The position numbers were made by a program, and so were the translations under genes. This document shows, in pieces, positions 31,624-44,205 of a stretch of DNA of 64,000 nt. The DNA comes from Thermothelomyces thermophilus ATCC 42464 (Eukaryota > Ascomycota > Sordariomycetes > Sordariales > Chaetomiaceae): NCBI RefSeq assembly GCF_000226095.1, contig NC_016473.1:2418001-2482000 (forward strand), in the 5' to 3' direction. How positions within the stretch are numbered: the stretch's first letter is position 1; each line of letters begins with the position of its first letter. The notes below the pieces were generated by a model. It saw nothing but the letters and a program-made list of their open reading frames with translations, did no database searches and was not told the origin of the DNA.

Positions 31624-33782
31624 GAGGCAGCTGGCGTGAAGGTGCTATGAGCTTATGCTGCGAAGACCCATGATGAGATGCATATCTGAGATATGCCGGG
31701 TCTTGTGTATGATACGATGGTCTGATCTCTTTAACCGTTTTGTGTTTTGTGTTTTACTAAGCCATGCTAGTTTTGGACGTCTCAATCCCAGTTGCGCGAG
31801 ACTTTATCTGAACTCATGGGTGATGTCTAGGTGGGCAGGGTAGTTTGCAACCTCAAACCCTCTAGTTCCAGTGCTGGTGTCGAAAGAATCGAATCGTGGG
31901 CGGCCGAGGGCGATGGCATATAGAAAAAAAAAATAGATGTTTTCCGGAATATCACATGATGCCATAGTAGTGAGAGTAATGCTTGTTGTTCGAGTGGTCA
32001 GGCGCACAGATCGACAGCTAGAAATTCTTGTTTTTACTGTTCTGGTTACCATTGACCTGTGCCCTCCCGTTAATAAGATGGTGTCAGTGTCGTGCAAGGA
32101 AAGTGAGAGGTGGACAATGAGGTTGTTGACTCTAATAAGTGTGATTCGGGAATGCATGAGTTGAAAGGGTATCGGGCCCAGAAGAACTTCGAAATGTTTT
32201 CTTTCCTCCCAGAGGTAAGTGAGAGAGCCCTTTGGTAGAAGCGTTCTTGAAGTTCACATTCACGGTTTACCCAAAATAAAAAAGGACCCAGGAAAAGGTC
32301 CAATTGAGCAGATCTAATTTTGATTCAGGCGCTGACCAAGACTACCTAGTATACGGACTATATCCATTCCAAATACCTCCAGGGACCGTTCTGATCGTGG
32401 GGCATAGTGTATTGCATTGCGGAGCAACCCACGGGACAAGGGTGACGGCCAGAATGATGCAATGGTCCCGCCAGTCCCGTCGTGCTGTCAGCGGCCTTCG
32501 TGTCCCAGGCTTTGGGCTGCAGGGCGTTTCCCACCAGGCAGGGGCGGCTAGTGTACGGATACCGCTAGGAAGTTTGGTAGGTCGACTTGGAAAGATATTA
32601 GTATCCGAAGGTTCCATGTAAGGTGGTGTTCGTTCCATCCTCACCTACGACTGGTACTTTAGGTTAAGGTGGAAAAGTTGAGAGCAACTCAACCGACACT
32701 CATTCTTGAGATAGGAGCCTGAGACGATCTGGTATTTTTGAGCCTGTAGATCTGGTCCTGCCCTGGAAGCATTCGGGAATTCCAGCTGCAGACTCCCCTC
32801 ATTGGGTGCCCTGAACGTGGAGTTCTGCAAGTCGCTTCCGTTCATCGGCGCATGTCTCAGAACTTAACGGACCGTTGAATCGCTCGATGAACTCGATGGC
32901 TTGGCATCGGGGCATCTCATTACCCGAGGACAGGGTTCAGTATGTATGGATGTAACTATGTATGTACTTGTCTGCAAGGAGATGAACAGGCCTGGACCGA
33001 GAACCCTGGTTGAAATACTGCGAACAGTACGGACGTATTGTATGTATGTACATCCGTACCTCGCGCATAGTTATCGCGACAGCAAGACTACGCGGCACTC
33101 ACTTCATTGCAACATTGAGTGGTGCCTCTTTGGTGCCACCAGAAATGATGCCGGTGCATGGCGCACACTTTCCATTCCTAGCCTGATTCCCTAGCGGGTA
33201 ACCTGCTGCAAGCCGCCGCATGCCGCGAGAAGGGACGACTGAAGTCCAGTGACTTGCCAGAAGAGTTCGGGTGCCCCGCAGAGAAATGGATCTGGTGCAC
33301 CCCCAGCTCTCTCTGCAACGATGCGAATCCTTGGTTGGACCAAGCTTCGCAGCCCATCGAGGGTTCTCGACGGCTCTCTGCGATAACCGAGCTGGCGACT
33401 GCGCAGTGTAAACATTGAGCTGCGACCAGGGTCGCACATTAAGGGAAGATGCGCTGATTTGGCACCAGCGGCGCAGCCTTTACCCATCGCGCGTCTTCAA
33501 CGATTATCCTTTCTTTCCTCTTTTGCCTTTTCTTTCTGCTTCGCGTCTTTTCGACTGGCGATTGTCCCTTCGATCTACCTTCCCCAAACCTTGGAACCTC
33601 TGACCTCCTGCCCACCTTCCACCTTGGTAGGTCGTTCGACTCGCTGTAGGTGCTCGGGGCAGTTGCGAGACGCTTCGTCCTAGTTTCACACACACCAGAC
33701 ACAAGCTATCAGCTACTTCTCTTTGCACCTTCGCCCGCCCGGGTTCTGATTCAGAGACGCTACTGAGAACCTTTTGCGCACC
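31624..33782. other. intergenic, no gene seen
   Basis: A 2.2-kb stretch between the CDF and glycogenin genes. It holds GTATGTATG-type runs at about 32940-32970 and 33039-33052. One 105-aa open frame at 32304-32621 has a PPGTV/VLHCGATHG phrase reminiscent of a hydroxylase end, but it is too short and isolated to call. The last 300 bases are T/C-rich and look like the glycogenin promoter and leader. Confidence 0.5.
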
Positions 33783-36700
33783 ATGGCCGCGCAAGGGGTG
33801 GAGGATGTTTATGCCAGCGTGAGTTGTGGTTTCTATTTTGTCTGAGCTGCGGTTCGCCTGGGGAATGATGCACCACGCGCCTGGGGCGCGGCGCCGGTGC
33901 CCGACCCCGCCTGTGACCAGCAGAACTGGAACTAGAACCAGAATCAGAAGTACTGAAACATACGCCCTTGATAGCTTCTTCTGACAGACACATATTTGCC
34001 TGGTGAGTTTGGGACCCCTTTCGGTGACCTTGTTTGAGAACCCGCCTACGTTGAGCTCGGGTTGCTGACGTGCTGACCTCAAAAGGCGCCCTGGTGCTGG
34101 CTCACTCGCTCCGAGATGCGGGCACCACCAAGAAGCTGGCCATTCTGGTCACCCTAGACACTGTGTCGGTCGAGGTTGTCACGCAGCTCAAGGCAAGTCT
34201 CCCTCGGCCGCCATAAGACCGGTGGCGCACCGATTGGCTGACTGCTCGTCAGGCCGTATATGACTATATCATCCCCGTCAGTCGGATTCGAAATGAACAC
34301 CCTGCGAACCTAGATCTCATGAACCGCCGAGATCTCCACTCGGCCTTCACCAAGATCAACCTTTGGAGGCAGACCCAGTTCCGCAAGATTGTCTATGTGG
34401 ACGCAGATATTGTGGCGTTCCGAGCGCCTGATGAGCTCTTCGATCTCCCGCACACCTTCTCTGCTGCGCCCGATATTGGCTGGCCGGACCTGTTCAATAC
34501 GGGCCTCATGGTCTTGACTCCAAATCTGGGCGATTACCACGCCTTGCTGGCCATGGCGCAGAAGGGGGTCTCGTTTGACGGCGCCGACCAGGGGCTCCTG
34601 AACATGTACTTCAAGAACGACTACAACCGCCTCAGCTTCAGCTACAACGTCACGCCCTCGGCCCATTACCAGTACCTTCCCGCCTACAGACACTTTCAGT
34701 CCACCATCAGCATGGTCCACTTCATCGGCAGGGAAAAGCCCTGGTTGCAGGGCAGGGACAGAGCCTTTGGCGACTCGCCTTTCGACCAAATGCTGGGAAG
34801 GTGGTGGGCTGTCTATGATCGGCACTATCGGAGAGAGGTATGTCCTCCAGGTCATGGAGAGGGAGGGCTGCTACTAAAACCGCTAATGTAGGCCTCTCGA
34901 GGTGAACCCTCACAGCCAGAGCAGCGGGTTCCGGAGATTGTGCAGTATTTCGTTAAGGGCGAATTCCAACCTACCGTCCGTTACGTTGTTCCTGTTGGCG
35001 AGCCCCCAAGCGAGCAGTTTGGCAACTTTCAGGATCAGCAATATCAAGCTCATGATATGCAGCACTTGCAGCAGCAACAGCAGCGGCAGCACACGCATCA
35101 GGCAGAGGCCTTTTCCGGCGAGCTTCCACACCAACATCATGACCAACCCCATGGAGCTCACGAGCAAGCTCAGCAGCATCATCCTGACTTGCAAATGCCA
35201 CGTTCGCCTAAGCCGCTATCGCATCAACAACACCAGGTGTCAGACCACCAACGCGGCCCTCAACCGCCGTCGCAGCCTGGGCCCCAGCCCCAAGTAGAAA
35301 GTACACCCAGTTGGGATGCTCAGAGGTACGTCGCTCTCAGGCCGTGAGGGCAGCACAGGAAGCTAACAGCTTCCCCCCCCCTTCCCCCTTCCCCGCGTAG
35401 GCAACCCCCACCCCTCGATTCCAAGCCCGAGGCGATGAACTTCCCGCAAACTCACTACGCCATGTCGTCTGATACGGCTCCGTTCGTGCCGCCAGAGCGG
35501 TATCCTACCCCTCCCAAAAATATGTGGTACGAAATGCCAAAGGCGCGCCCGGCGAAACCGGAGGAGAAACCCAAGCCCATTTTCCCCTGGGAGACACACC
35601 GGCCAAAACCGACCCGCGTGTTCGCTTCTGTAACACAGCTTGAGGCGCCGGCGACTGGCCCGGCGGCCAAGCACATTGGCGAGGCCAGTGAACCCCCACA
35701 AGGCTCGCACATCACCCAAGCCCAGCCGGCGGTATCGGGTTCGTCCTCACAGTCAGCCACGCAGCAACAACCGGGCGAACCACACACGCCGCCGCTGCGG
35801 CAACCATCGCCACTACAATCGTTGCCGCCACAGCCATCGCCACCAAAGCCGTCGCCGCCCGGTCCAAGCCCTCGCCCCGCGCGCCCCGCGCCTGCGGCGA
35901 CCGCAACCGACATTTGGTCTTCCTTCCCGCGAACCAACGCTTGGGACAACGTGCCGGAAATCAACCGCTACGTCGACCGCGCGCTACAGAGGCACCGCCG
36001 CTCGCGCAGTCGAAATCTGGCTTTGGCGGGGGGCAGCGGGGACGGAAAAGAAGCAGCTGCTGCGGTAACAGAAGAGTTTGGCTACGCTTTTGCTCCGGCA
36101 AGGAGGGGTTCCAAGGTGACAGATTTCCCCAGCGAGGACGACCGCCCGAGCCTTCCGGTGACGCCGGCGCCAATCCGAAGGCCGCGGCGCTGGGGCAGCG
36201 GTACGGGCGGCGACTTTGGCGGCGGCGGCGGCACGGGCGAGGGAAGGGAACAGCTGTCGGCCGCCGAGGGTGTGCCAGGGCAGGCTGACTGGGTATGTGT
36301 GCACGGGATCCGGTGGACTCCCGCAGACTGCCTTTGCGAGCTGGCTAACATCCTTCGTTCCTACAAGGATCCTGCGGCGCAGCTGCAGAAGCTAGCCAAG
36401 GAGCAGTCGGAGCTGTTGCTGAGACGGCTGGGTGGCGGCGGTCGTGGTGATAATGAAGGAAAAGAAGAAGTAGGGGCCGGGAAGGGGTCTCAGGGAGAGA
36501 AGGCGCAGCGGGGGGAGATTCCCCTGCGTCCGCTGCCGTTCGGATCTGAAGGCATCAGGTCCCCGACCTATGTCGCTCCCACGCAGCCTGCGGTCGTAAG
36601 TCCCACGCCGATCAAACCGCACACGGGCACGAGCCCGGTGAACAGGTTCTTGGCCGCGGCGCCTGATATTGCCCCTTCGCAGGAGTCCTCAGCCGCGACC

Positions 36701-36844
36701 GGAGCTCCTCAAGGTCCGGTCCCTGCCATCCCTTCCCCTAGCTATCGGGGCCCCGGGGCAGCGTTCGAGAAGGGCGAGGACGTGCCTACCTTTGAGACGC
36801 CCGCGTTGCCGACCGAGGAGGAGCGGGACATTCTTGAGACGTGA
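33783..36844 (+). CDS. glycogenin (self-glucosylating glycogen primer)
   Basis: Six exons: 33783..33818, 33975..34002, 34086..34192, 34253..34837, 34892..35325 and 35401..36844, giving 877 aa. Exon 2 is 28 nt (LLLTDTYLPG). Intron 3 uses a GC donor (AAG/GCAAGT ... CGTCAG). The GT8 glucosyltransferase domain covers about 1-260: LLLTDTYLPGALVLAHSLRD, the metal-binding D107-A-D109 in YVDADIV, and NTGLMVLTP. Tyr196 and Tyr198 in HYQYLPAY match the position of the self-glucosylated Tyr of animal glycogenin. A long, Pro/Gln/Ser-rich, disordered tail follows (about 270-700). After it come a conserved C-terminal patch (VHGIRWTPADCLCELANIL) and a tail that probably binds glycogen synthase. Fungal proteins of this type are much longer than the animal enzyme (about 350 aa). 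Confidence 0.94.
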
Positions 36845-38023
36845 GGCAAGATACTACGTCTTGGAGCCGGAATACCCGAACCCCGGAATGGCAATCGGTG
36901 ACCGAGGACGGGTTTTGTATGATACGAAGCGATGCCGAGCGACATGGGGCTAATGAAGGCTAATGAAGGCTAGTGGAAGGGTTGGAAGAAGGCGCCCCGT
37001 GCTCATGGGATTGTGGTTGAGTTGTTTGGTTCTTGACGGCCTAGTTTGTGGCATTTGACGATTTAATATCCTGAAAGTGGTATATCGGACTTTGTTTTGC
37101 TTCAGTGCATATCCCCTGCATTATACATATACGGTACAAAAGCATTCTTGCCCTGCGAAGGATTGTCCCAGAGCTGGCTGGTTAGAGAGCCATATTATCT
37201 AGCTGCAGCGATTGGAGTAAGCCCAACAATAGGAGCTCCTGTTGCTGTTGTCCCGATTCATTGACCAGCCCTGGTTAAAATAGTTAAGGCACAACATTCG
37301 GATTGCCCATGCTTTCGCCCAATCTTCGCCTTGCCGCTATCTGAACTTTCGAACTGCCCTTCCTCAAACGAAGAAAAGCGACTTATCTCTCCCACTCGAA
37401 AAGACCTTTCGTACATTACGGCATCACTTGTCCAGAAAAAAAAATCTCCAAACAAGGGCATCGTGGCGATTGCCAATTAACGTTACAGGACTCTGTTCTG
37501 TATTTCACTATTCCAGCACGGTAATCTGCTGGCTGCCCAACAACGGACGCTCAATCGGACAATCAGCACAGGAACGATCACAAGATAGCATCTCTGTAAG
37601 CTTTGGAAGTCAACCAGACTCTCTCGAAGGTCCCAATATTAGTTGTTACAACGGGCTGTTCCTTCCACTGACTGATCGCAAGGCTGGCCAATTAACGCTA
37701 CGCTGCGGGCAAGCAGAGAGGGTGTGGGGTGATGCGAGCCCGGCCGAGCTTGTGGCTATTAACTAAATCGTCAGTGGACCAGCTCCAAAGGGTAACTCAG
37801 CCTTACACCACGCGACACGTCGACCCGTTCAGGAACGCGTGCAAGCCGTCTGCGTTGCTCGCGCATACTGAGGATACTGGGGGAACGGTGTTCTTGATGT
37901 GCGTGGGTAGCTTGCTTTTTCCTTTCGAAGGCGCTGAACCACGCCTACTCGCGATCGGCTTCGCGGCGGGTGCATCGCAGCGATTTGCGCAATAGCAGCA
38001 GCAGTGCGCCGCGTCAATGACCA
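36845..38023. other. intergenic with short tandem repeat
   Basis: No gene recognised. GGCTAATGAA repeats tandemly about 2.5 times at 36949-36972, just after the glycogenin stop. The rest holds its 3' flank and the promoter of the chromodomain gene. Confidence 0.5.
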
Positions 38024-41000
38024 ATGACCAAGCGGTCCCCGGCCAAGTCTACCAAGCAGAAACGCCGCGGACGGGCAGCACCCCGATCAGCAACTCGGGA
38101 ACAGACTCCCGACGACGCCTTGTACGAGATCCGAGACATCCTCGACGAGAAGCTTGTGAAGGGTAGATTACTGTACAAAGTAGACTGGGCCGATAACCCC
38201 GCCACCGGCGAGCGATACGATCCGACCTGGGTAAACCTATCCCCCAGCACAGGCTGTACCAATGTCCTGCCTGTCTGCGCGCTCTGCTAACTCGCAGCGT
38301 GTTCCCGCATTTAGGAGCCCGCCGAGAACGTCACGAGAGCAGCTGTTGCAGACTGGGAGAGAGAAAAGCGGCGGCGACAAGGCATTGCGCCCGAGAGCTC
38401 AAGTTCCACCGCCGAGACCGACAGCCAGCCGGTGCTACACCCCAACTGGAGGGCGAAGCGGAATAGGGAGCTCTGGGACGCTGAAGACGAGGAGAGGGCG
38501 TCGAAACGCCATAGGCGGTCCGTCGACTCCGGCTACACTTCCACCGACGGTGACCAGTCTGGTAGCTGGGCGCACGTGGAGTCAGTCCCGCAAAGAAAGG
38601 GCGAGCTAGTCCTCGAGATCTCGCGCCCTCCCGGTTTCGACCCGTCCGAATACCTGCGCGTCTTCTCGTCTCAGTCCGCGCTCTCCTCGCAGCCAGCGGA
38701 CGCGGCTGCCTCCCAGGAAGAGGACTTGCAGCGTGTCGCCGGCCCAGTAAGCCAGCGGACGATTCCGGATTCGCAGGACCCATTCGATTCCCTGAGGACC
38801 CAGTCTACGGCCCGGTCCGCCAGCGTTCCAATTGAATGCGAACGGGGAAGTGCACAGGACCCAGACGCCGAGCTTCGAATCAGCCGGTCTGACCTCGACA
38901 TACCCTCTCGCCAGCCCGGAGCTTCTCAGCGCGCGAGCGGTCGCTCAGAAGGGCTAGTCGAGACGCACATAGAGTCGGCAGCACAAAGTCTTGCGCCCCC
39001 TAGCCCAAGGCTCCAATCACAGCTCGCACCACCCTTGGTTGATAGCCCTTGGAAGGAGGGATTCCTCACCCAGCCGAACTTCGAGCTATCCATCTTTGGG
39101 GCCGAAACACAGTCTTTTCGTGCTGTAGGACCGCAATTCACCAGTCAAGAACCAGTTCCGTATCAGGAGCAGGACGAAAGCAGCCAGCAGCACGGTTCAG
39201 CTTTCGGGGCCGATCCCTCTCTATCTGGCTCCGAGAACCAAGCTGCTCAACGCATCTCTTTCCACTCCCATAATCCAGGCCTCCTTACCCAGAATTCGAC
39301 GACTATTGCTCAGAGTTCCGTTGACGTGGTGCCTGATACCGTCCCGAGAGCACCCAAGAGAAGCTCGAGATCGCCTTCGCAGCAACCCTTTCCCCGCCAA
39401 AGGAGCCCAGGAAACGAGAGAAACTCGCCGGCACCATTTACTCCCCGCATCCAGAGAATGGAAGGCTCCGGTGAAGAAGCGCCACGGCTTTCGGCGCTTG
39501 AGACGGTTCGCCGCATACAGGCCGAGGTTTTTGGGCCATTGTCCGGAGATCCGCCTGCTGGCAGCAACCAAGAAGAACCTCAACTAGCTTCCCCGTCGGC
39601 CATCAATCCACCATCTGAGAACTTTGCAGAGCATTTGGAGGCCTCTGCCGTCCCACCAGACTCTTCCTCGTGGCAACCACCCCAGGGGGATGCTGCCCTT
39701 ATGGGCGGACACGCCGAGTATGAACAGCCGCAGGAGACAGTAGCTCCTGCAGACCTTACCACTAGCAACCAGTTACCGGATCAAGATGTCGAGGATACGA
39801 CCGCCGCTTTCCCGGACCAACCTGATGAGTATCCCCTGAACTCGGGCGAAAACGAGCAGGACGAAGACGACGACAGCCACGAAGAAGGACGCCATATCAC
39901 CGTCACGCTTCCCATGGCTGCCAACACCCGGGCGAAGTATCTCGACACGGTTTCGGAGAACAAATCGACCCTGATCCAGTTCGGAGAGGTGTTTTCAAAC
40001 TCGTTCTCGGATGTTCCAGACGCCTCGTTGGTGTCGAAGGTCGACGCCATCTTTGAACAGTTGCTCAATCTCTGCGATCTGCCCGCCTATGACGAAGACC
40101 TTCCCGAACTAGGCAAGGTGGACATGATGAAGCACGCCACTAATACAAACAGCAAGTTCTCCTTCGTCTACGAACTTCTTCAAGAGCTGAGGGACATCAA
40201 CCTCCGGTTCCTCATCTTCTCTCAGCCCGGTCGAGTCTTCGAATACCTGGAAGCAGTCATCTCAACGACAGGGTGCCCGTATACAGTCCTAGGACAAGAG
40301 GGCCCCACGGGGCAGCTCGTGCCTGCGGAAGGAGCCTCAGTTGTTCTTGCTACAGTCGGGCAGGACTTGACCAAAGTTCAGGGAGTTGACGTCGTCATCG
40401 CATTCGATCACGCAGCCAGGTCTGCCGAACTGCCACAGACGTTGGGCTTCGAGTCTACGGCACCGATCATCATGTCCCTCGTTGCAATATATTCCCTGGA
40501 CCACATCGACCAGCAACTTGACCTGGTCGAGCAGGACCTTGATAGCTTGGAAAGGCGCAACGCACTCAATGTGGCAACGGCTACCGCCATGGATTACCTC
40601 AGGAATCCCGATCGGCAGAACAGCGAGCCGCACGAAGCAGCCAAGAAGTTTGCCGCCTTCCTGAGGAACCCGGAAGTCGGCTTGGACTGGGAACCCCATC
40701 CGCTTCCTGCCGACATCTTTGAGATCTGGCTTAGCTCTCAGGAGCGCACTCAAAATGAAAGTCGCACTCAGTCCCATGCTCAGATGGGAGCCGGTGATAG
40801 GAAACGGGCGTTGGTAAGCTATACTGAACCCGTAATGGGCAATCTTTTTTTTTCCTTGACCAGGAGACAATAAAACTAACGCAAACTAATAGAGTAACCT
40901 TGATGAGGGGATCGCTAAGCGACCAAGGCTTCTAGAATCGCAGCAACCGTCCCGTAACGCGACTCCGGCTAGGATGAGTGATCTGCTCAAGCAGACGCTC

Positions 41001-42032
41001 GCACACCACACAGTCGCTGGGCCTGCCGTGCAAATGGTCGAAGTGCCCGTGGAGCAGCTCGAGAAGCTGTCAGCCAAGGTAAACCCTAAATCGCCTGTTG
41101 CGCGAACAAAAGTGCCTGTTGCTTACCCTACTGCTCTTCAGATTGCGGAATTAGAGTCCCAGCTGGCAAGGGAGAGCGCTATCGAGGCCAAGACGCGCGA
41201 GCATTGCCTCGGCCTAGAGTCACAACTACGGTCCTATGAGCGCACCGTCCAGTCACTTCAGCCAAAGTACATGGAAGCTCTTCGCGACCGCAGCGCATTC
41301 GAAAAACAGTGTCAAAAGGCGATTGAGAGAGAGAAAGCTGCGACCGCGCGCCTCGAGGCCCAGACGGCCGAGATTGAGGCTCTGAGAGAGAAGAACAAGC
41401 TGCTGGAGTCGAAGCTCGCCGAGGCGAATAATGCCCTCGCCACTTCGGCCGTGCCGGAAATTGCGAGACTCGCCCAAGCGGAGAAAGACCGTGCCGAGGC
41501 CCTTGCCGCCGTCGAAAGGCTGGAGAAAAAGGTTCGCATGATACAAAGTGAAGCTGAGTACAGCCGCAAGGCGTACCAAGATGCGTCGAATGCGCACACG
41601 GAGCTCAATCGGGAATACCGGGAACTCGAGAGCGAAATCGACGAATACAAGCGGCGCGCGAGCGAGAACCTGCGCAAGATCCACCAGATGCACGCCCAGG
41701 GAGAGATGGCCGAGATTGCTCGCCAAGTGGACGAACTCCAAGCGTTGCTGGAGAATCGTGAGCGCGAGCTGGAGCGTGCCAAGGAGGAGCTCAAGGTGTT
41801 GAAGAACGGGCGACGCGAGACGCGTCAGGCTAGTGTCCCTCGCAGTCCGCGGTTGGGCGTCATGAGTCCCCGGCCCGCGCGTGGTATGGGAGCTGGTAGC
41901 AGAGGCACCAGTCCCGCGCCACCGATTAGCTCTGACGGGCCAGGCATGGGCGGCGGTACAGACCCCGTTCCCGGCATGACCTACTTCCCTCCCGCCACGA
42001 ATGCCGGCCGCTGGGGACACCTCCGAGAGTAG
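38024..42032 (+). CDS. chromodomain and HDA2/3-domain heterochromatin protein (CDP-2-like)
   Basis: Four exons: 38024..38230, 38315..40813, 40893..41078 and 41142..42032, giving 1260 aa. The third intron (63 nt) is in frame, so its removal is optional for the frame. The start is the second of two nearby ATGs; the first, at 38017, is out of frame. Residues 31-90 form a chromodomain (LYEIRDIL ... VDWADN ... PTWEPAENV), a reader of methylated histone H3. A long Ser/Gln/Pro-rich disordered region follows. About 630-900 is the HDA2/3 domain of class II histone deacetylase complexes (FLIFSQPGRVFEYLEAVI, VVIAFDHAARS, DIFEIWLSSQ). A coiled coil covers about 1000-1200. The layout recalls Neurospora CDP-2 of the HP1/CDP-2/HDA-1/CHAP silencing complex; that orthology is inference. 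Confidence 0.85.
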
Positions 42033-43372
42033 GAGCGAGGAGGCAACGAGGCCGGCAGCGGCAGGAGCAGCGGCGGCACTCGGTCGGACCCAGAGTCGGT
42101 TGCCGGTGAGCGGGGAAGGAAGAAGTCACCGCGATGCCAGGATTCAGCAGAGGGACCACGCCTGGCGGACCGAGCAGGTTCTCCGATCCTGGGTGAACCG
42201 TGTCCGCGCAGATGAGTCGCCGACTCGTCGTCGGCAAACCACGGCGCAAACCGCCAGCTACGGCGGGTCGGGGTCTACTACTACCTGTGCTCCCTTCCAA
42301 TGCACGTTGGCGAGCAAAGCCGGCACCCCGGCTACGTCAACGGTGCTATCTCCTAGCGGCTGCTCTTCTGACCACGCTACATGGGGCTGGACTTCGGGAA
42401 CCGATAACTAAGGCGAAGGATCGTGGGACTTCATCTCAACAACCGGCCGGACTTAGACGCGTGGGAACGGGACACGAGATGCATTGTTTGCTTTACTGGT
42501 TACTTGATCAATTTGGCCCCAATTTCAGTCTGAGCCTGGGTTTGGGGGGGGGGGGGGTTGGGGTGGGGGTTTCGTCAATTGCTCTGTTGGTCGGGAGTCG
42601 AGGCTTTGATTGCATGGGCAAAGGATCGGGCAGGTTTTTATATTCCTCTTTGATTGCATGCATTTGGGACATTGAACGATCATGAAAGGCCGTGGGGGAC
42701 ACCGGAATGGTTGGGACGAGATAAGGCAGAGCTGCCAGGATGGGGAAATACGCAGCATGCCTCCCATTCTTTCTTTGTCCGTCTTTGCTGCTTGCTTCCC
42801 GCTTTCTTGATATCCCTCTGCATCGTGTCAAAACAGAGACAGCGACTCTTTCGCCAGCACGCTCGGCCGGCCGGACGGAGGACGATGCCAGGAGAAATGA
42901 AAGTCTGAGGTTTGAGGGAGGGTCGAGAAGTACCTAAAACATCTGTTTGCTTGCATGGAGAAGGGATCCTGCCGTCCCGTCTTGCGTGTTGTGGTAATTC
43001 ACACCACCGGCTGCGTGCTACCCAAATTTGAAGTCCCAATATATCTATCATACACCTCCTGGAGATGCTTTGCAAGGCAGGAATGAACTTGGCATTTGTT
43101 TCCTTCTACTACCTTCTTACATCCAGCTTCCCCTCGCTTCACCACCAACTCTCAGACGACACCATCTCATCCCAGATCACTCAATGGCTCGAGCTTTCTC
43201 TCCTTTATATGTGACATGGTAAACAGAATCTAGGTCAGGACACATACAGATTGATTTGCGGCACCCTCGACAACCCAATGGACCAGGGGAGCTGTTGCTA
43301 TGATATCACCCAAGGCATTGTGAAGACAAGGCCGTGCTGGTTTCTCGGGGGGATGCAACCAAGAGGTTCGAT
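42033..43372. other. 3'-to-3' intergenic with G14 run
   Basis: This lies between the convergent chromodomain gene and COX6. A G14 run lies at 42544-42557. Bases 42033-42410 stay open in frames on the plus strand but carry no domain signal. No gene seen. Confidence 0.5.
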
Positions 43373-44205
43373 TTAGTTGGCCTCCTCCGGGTACAGGTCC
43401 TCCTTGAGCGGAATGCTGAGCTCCTCACGCAGGGGCTTGAGCTCCTCCAGGTACTGCTCGTACTGGCTCTTGTTCTCGACCTTAGCCTTGATGCCTAGTT
43501 TGGGTACTACTGTTAGCTGCGCCCGTCTGTCTGCGATGGGTGCAAGGAGACTCGGGATGATATATTCCCCGCATTGGAGATGATTTCTTCAGTTCGTACC
43601 CTCAAAAATGCGGACGGCGGTCGGGAAGTCGTTGACCCTCCGGGCAGCCCTGAGAGCGGCGGCGATGACGGAGGGAGCGGGGACGAGATCGTAGGCGAAG
43701 GCGTTGTTCAAGTTGCGCTAAGTGGTTGGGAAGAGATTCGGGGGTCAGCGGAGGATAACGGAGGATGGGGACGGCCTGGCCTGGCCGGGCGGGATGGGAG
43801 GCATTACCTGGAGCTCGAAAACGTCCTGGACACCGTCAAACTCCTTCTCGTAGCTAGTCACACACCAACAGTAAGCAATTGGTCGGCCGGGGGAGCTGTG
43901 GGGGTGTGTGTGCGGTCGAAGCGGGCGGACCAAAGCTTGGTCACGTCATGGGGGGGCGGAGCTCGGGAAAAAGCTCTGTTTTCGCTCCAGAAAACGGCTC
44001 GGTAGCGTTCGACTTACCGGGCGGTGAACTCCTCAAAGGTCTCCTCCTGGTGCGCGGAGCGCAGGCGGGCCGATGTGCTGAAGCTGTTGGTCGAGGCAGC
44101 GAGGCCGGCGCGCGCGGCCACGGGCTGCGGCCGGGCAGCGACGATATTGGCGCGAAGGACGCTGGAGGGGCCGCGAGCGGCAACACGGAGCAGGGACGCC
44201 GACAT
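43373..44205 (-). CDS. cox6: cytochrome c oxidase subunit VI (COX6, COX5A family)
   Basis: Minus strand, four exons: 44018..44205, 43808..43853, 43600..43717 and 43373..43494, giving 157 aa. Borders are GTAAGT/ACTAG, GTAATG/CTTAG and GTACGA/ACTAG, in phases 2, 0 and 1. The product is a nuclear-encoded matrix-side subunit of respiratory complex IV. The first 45 residues form an Arg/Ala/Ser presequence (RVAARGPSSVLRANIVAARP, then FSTSARLRSA). The mature domain is the all-helical Cox6/Cox5A repeat: ETFEEFTARYEKEFDGVQDV, FELQRNLNNAFAYDLVPAPS, AALRAARRVNDFPTAVRIFE, KPLREELSIPL. Its length is typical for fungi. Confidence 0.97.

Noticed and set aside
32304-32621. Possible oxygenase-like fragment (PPGTVLIVGHSVLHCGATHG)
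   Set aside because: Only about 20 residues are suggestive, there are no metal-ligand partners upstream, and no exons can be joined to it sensibly.
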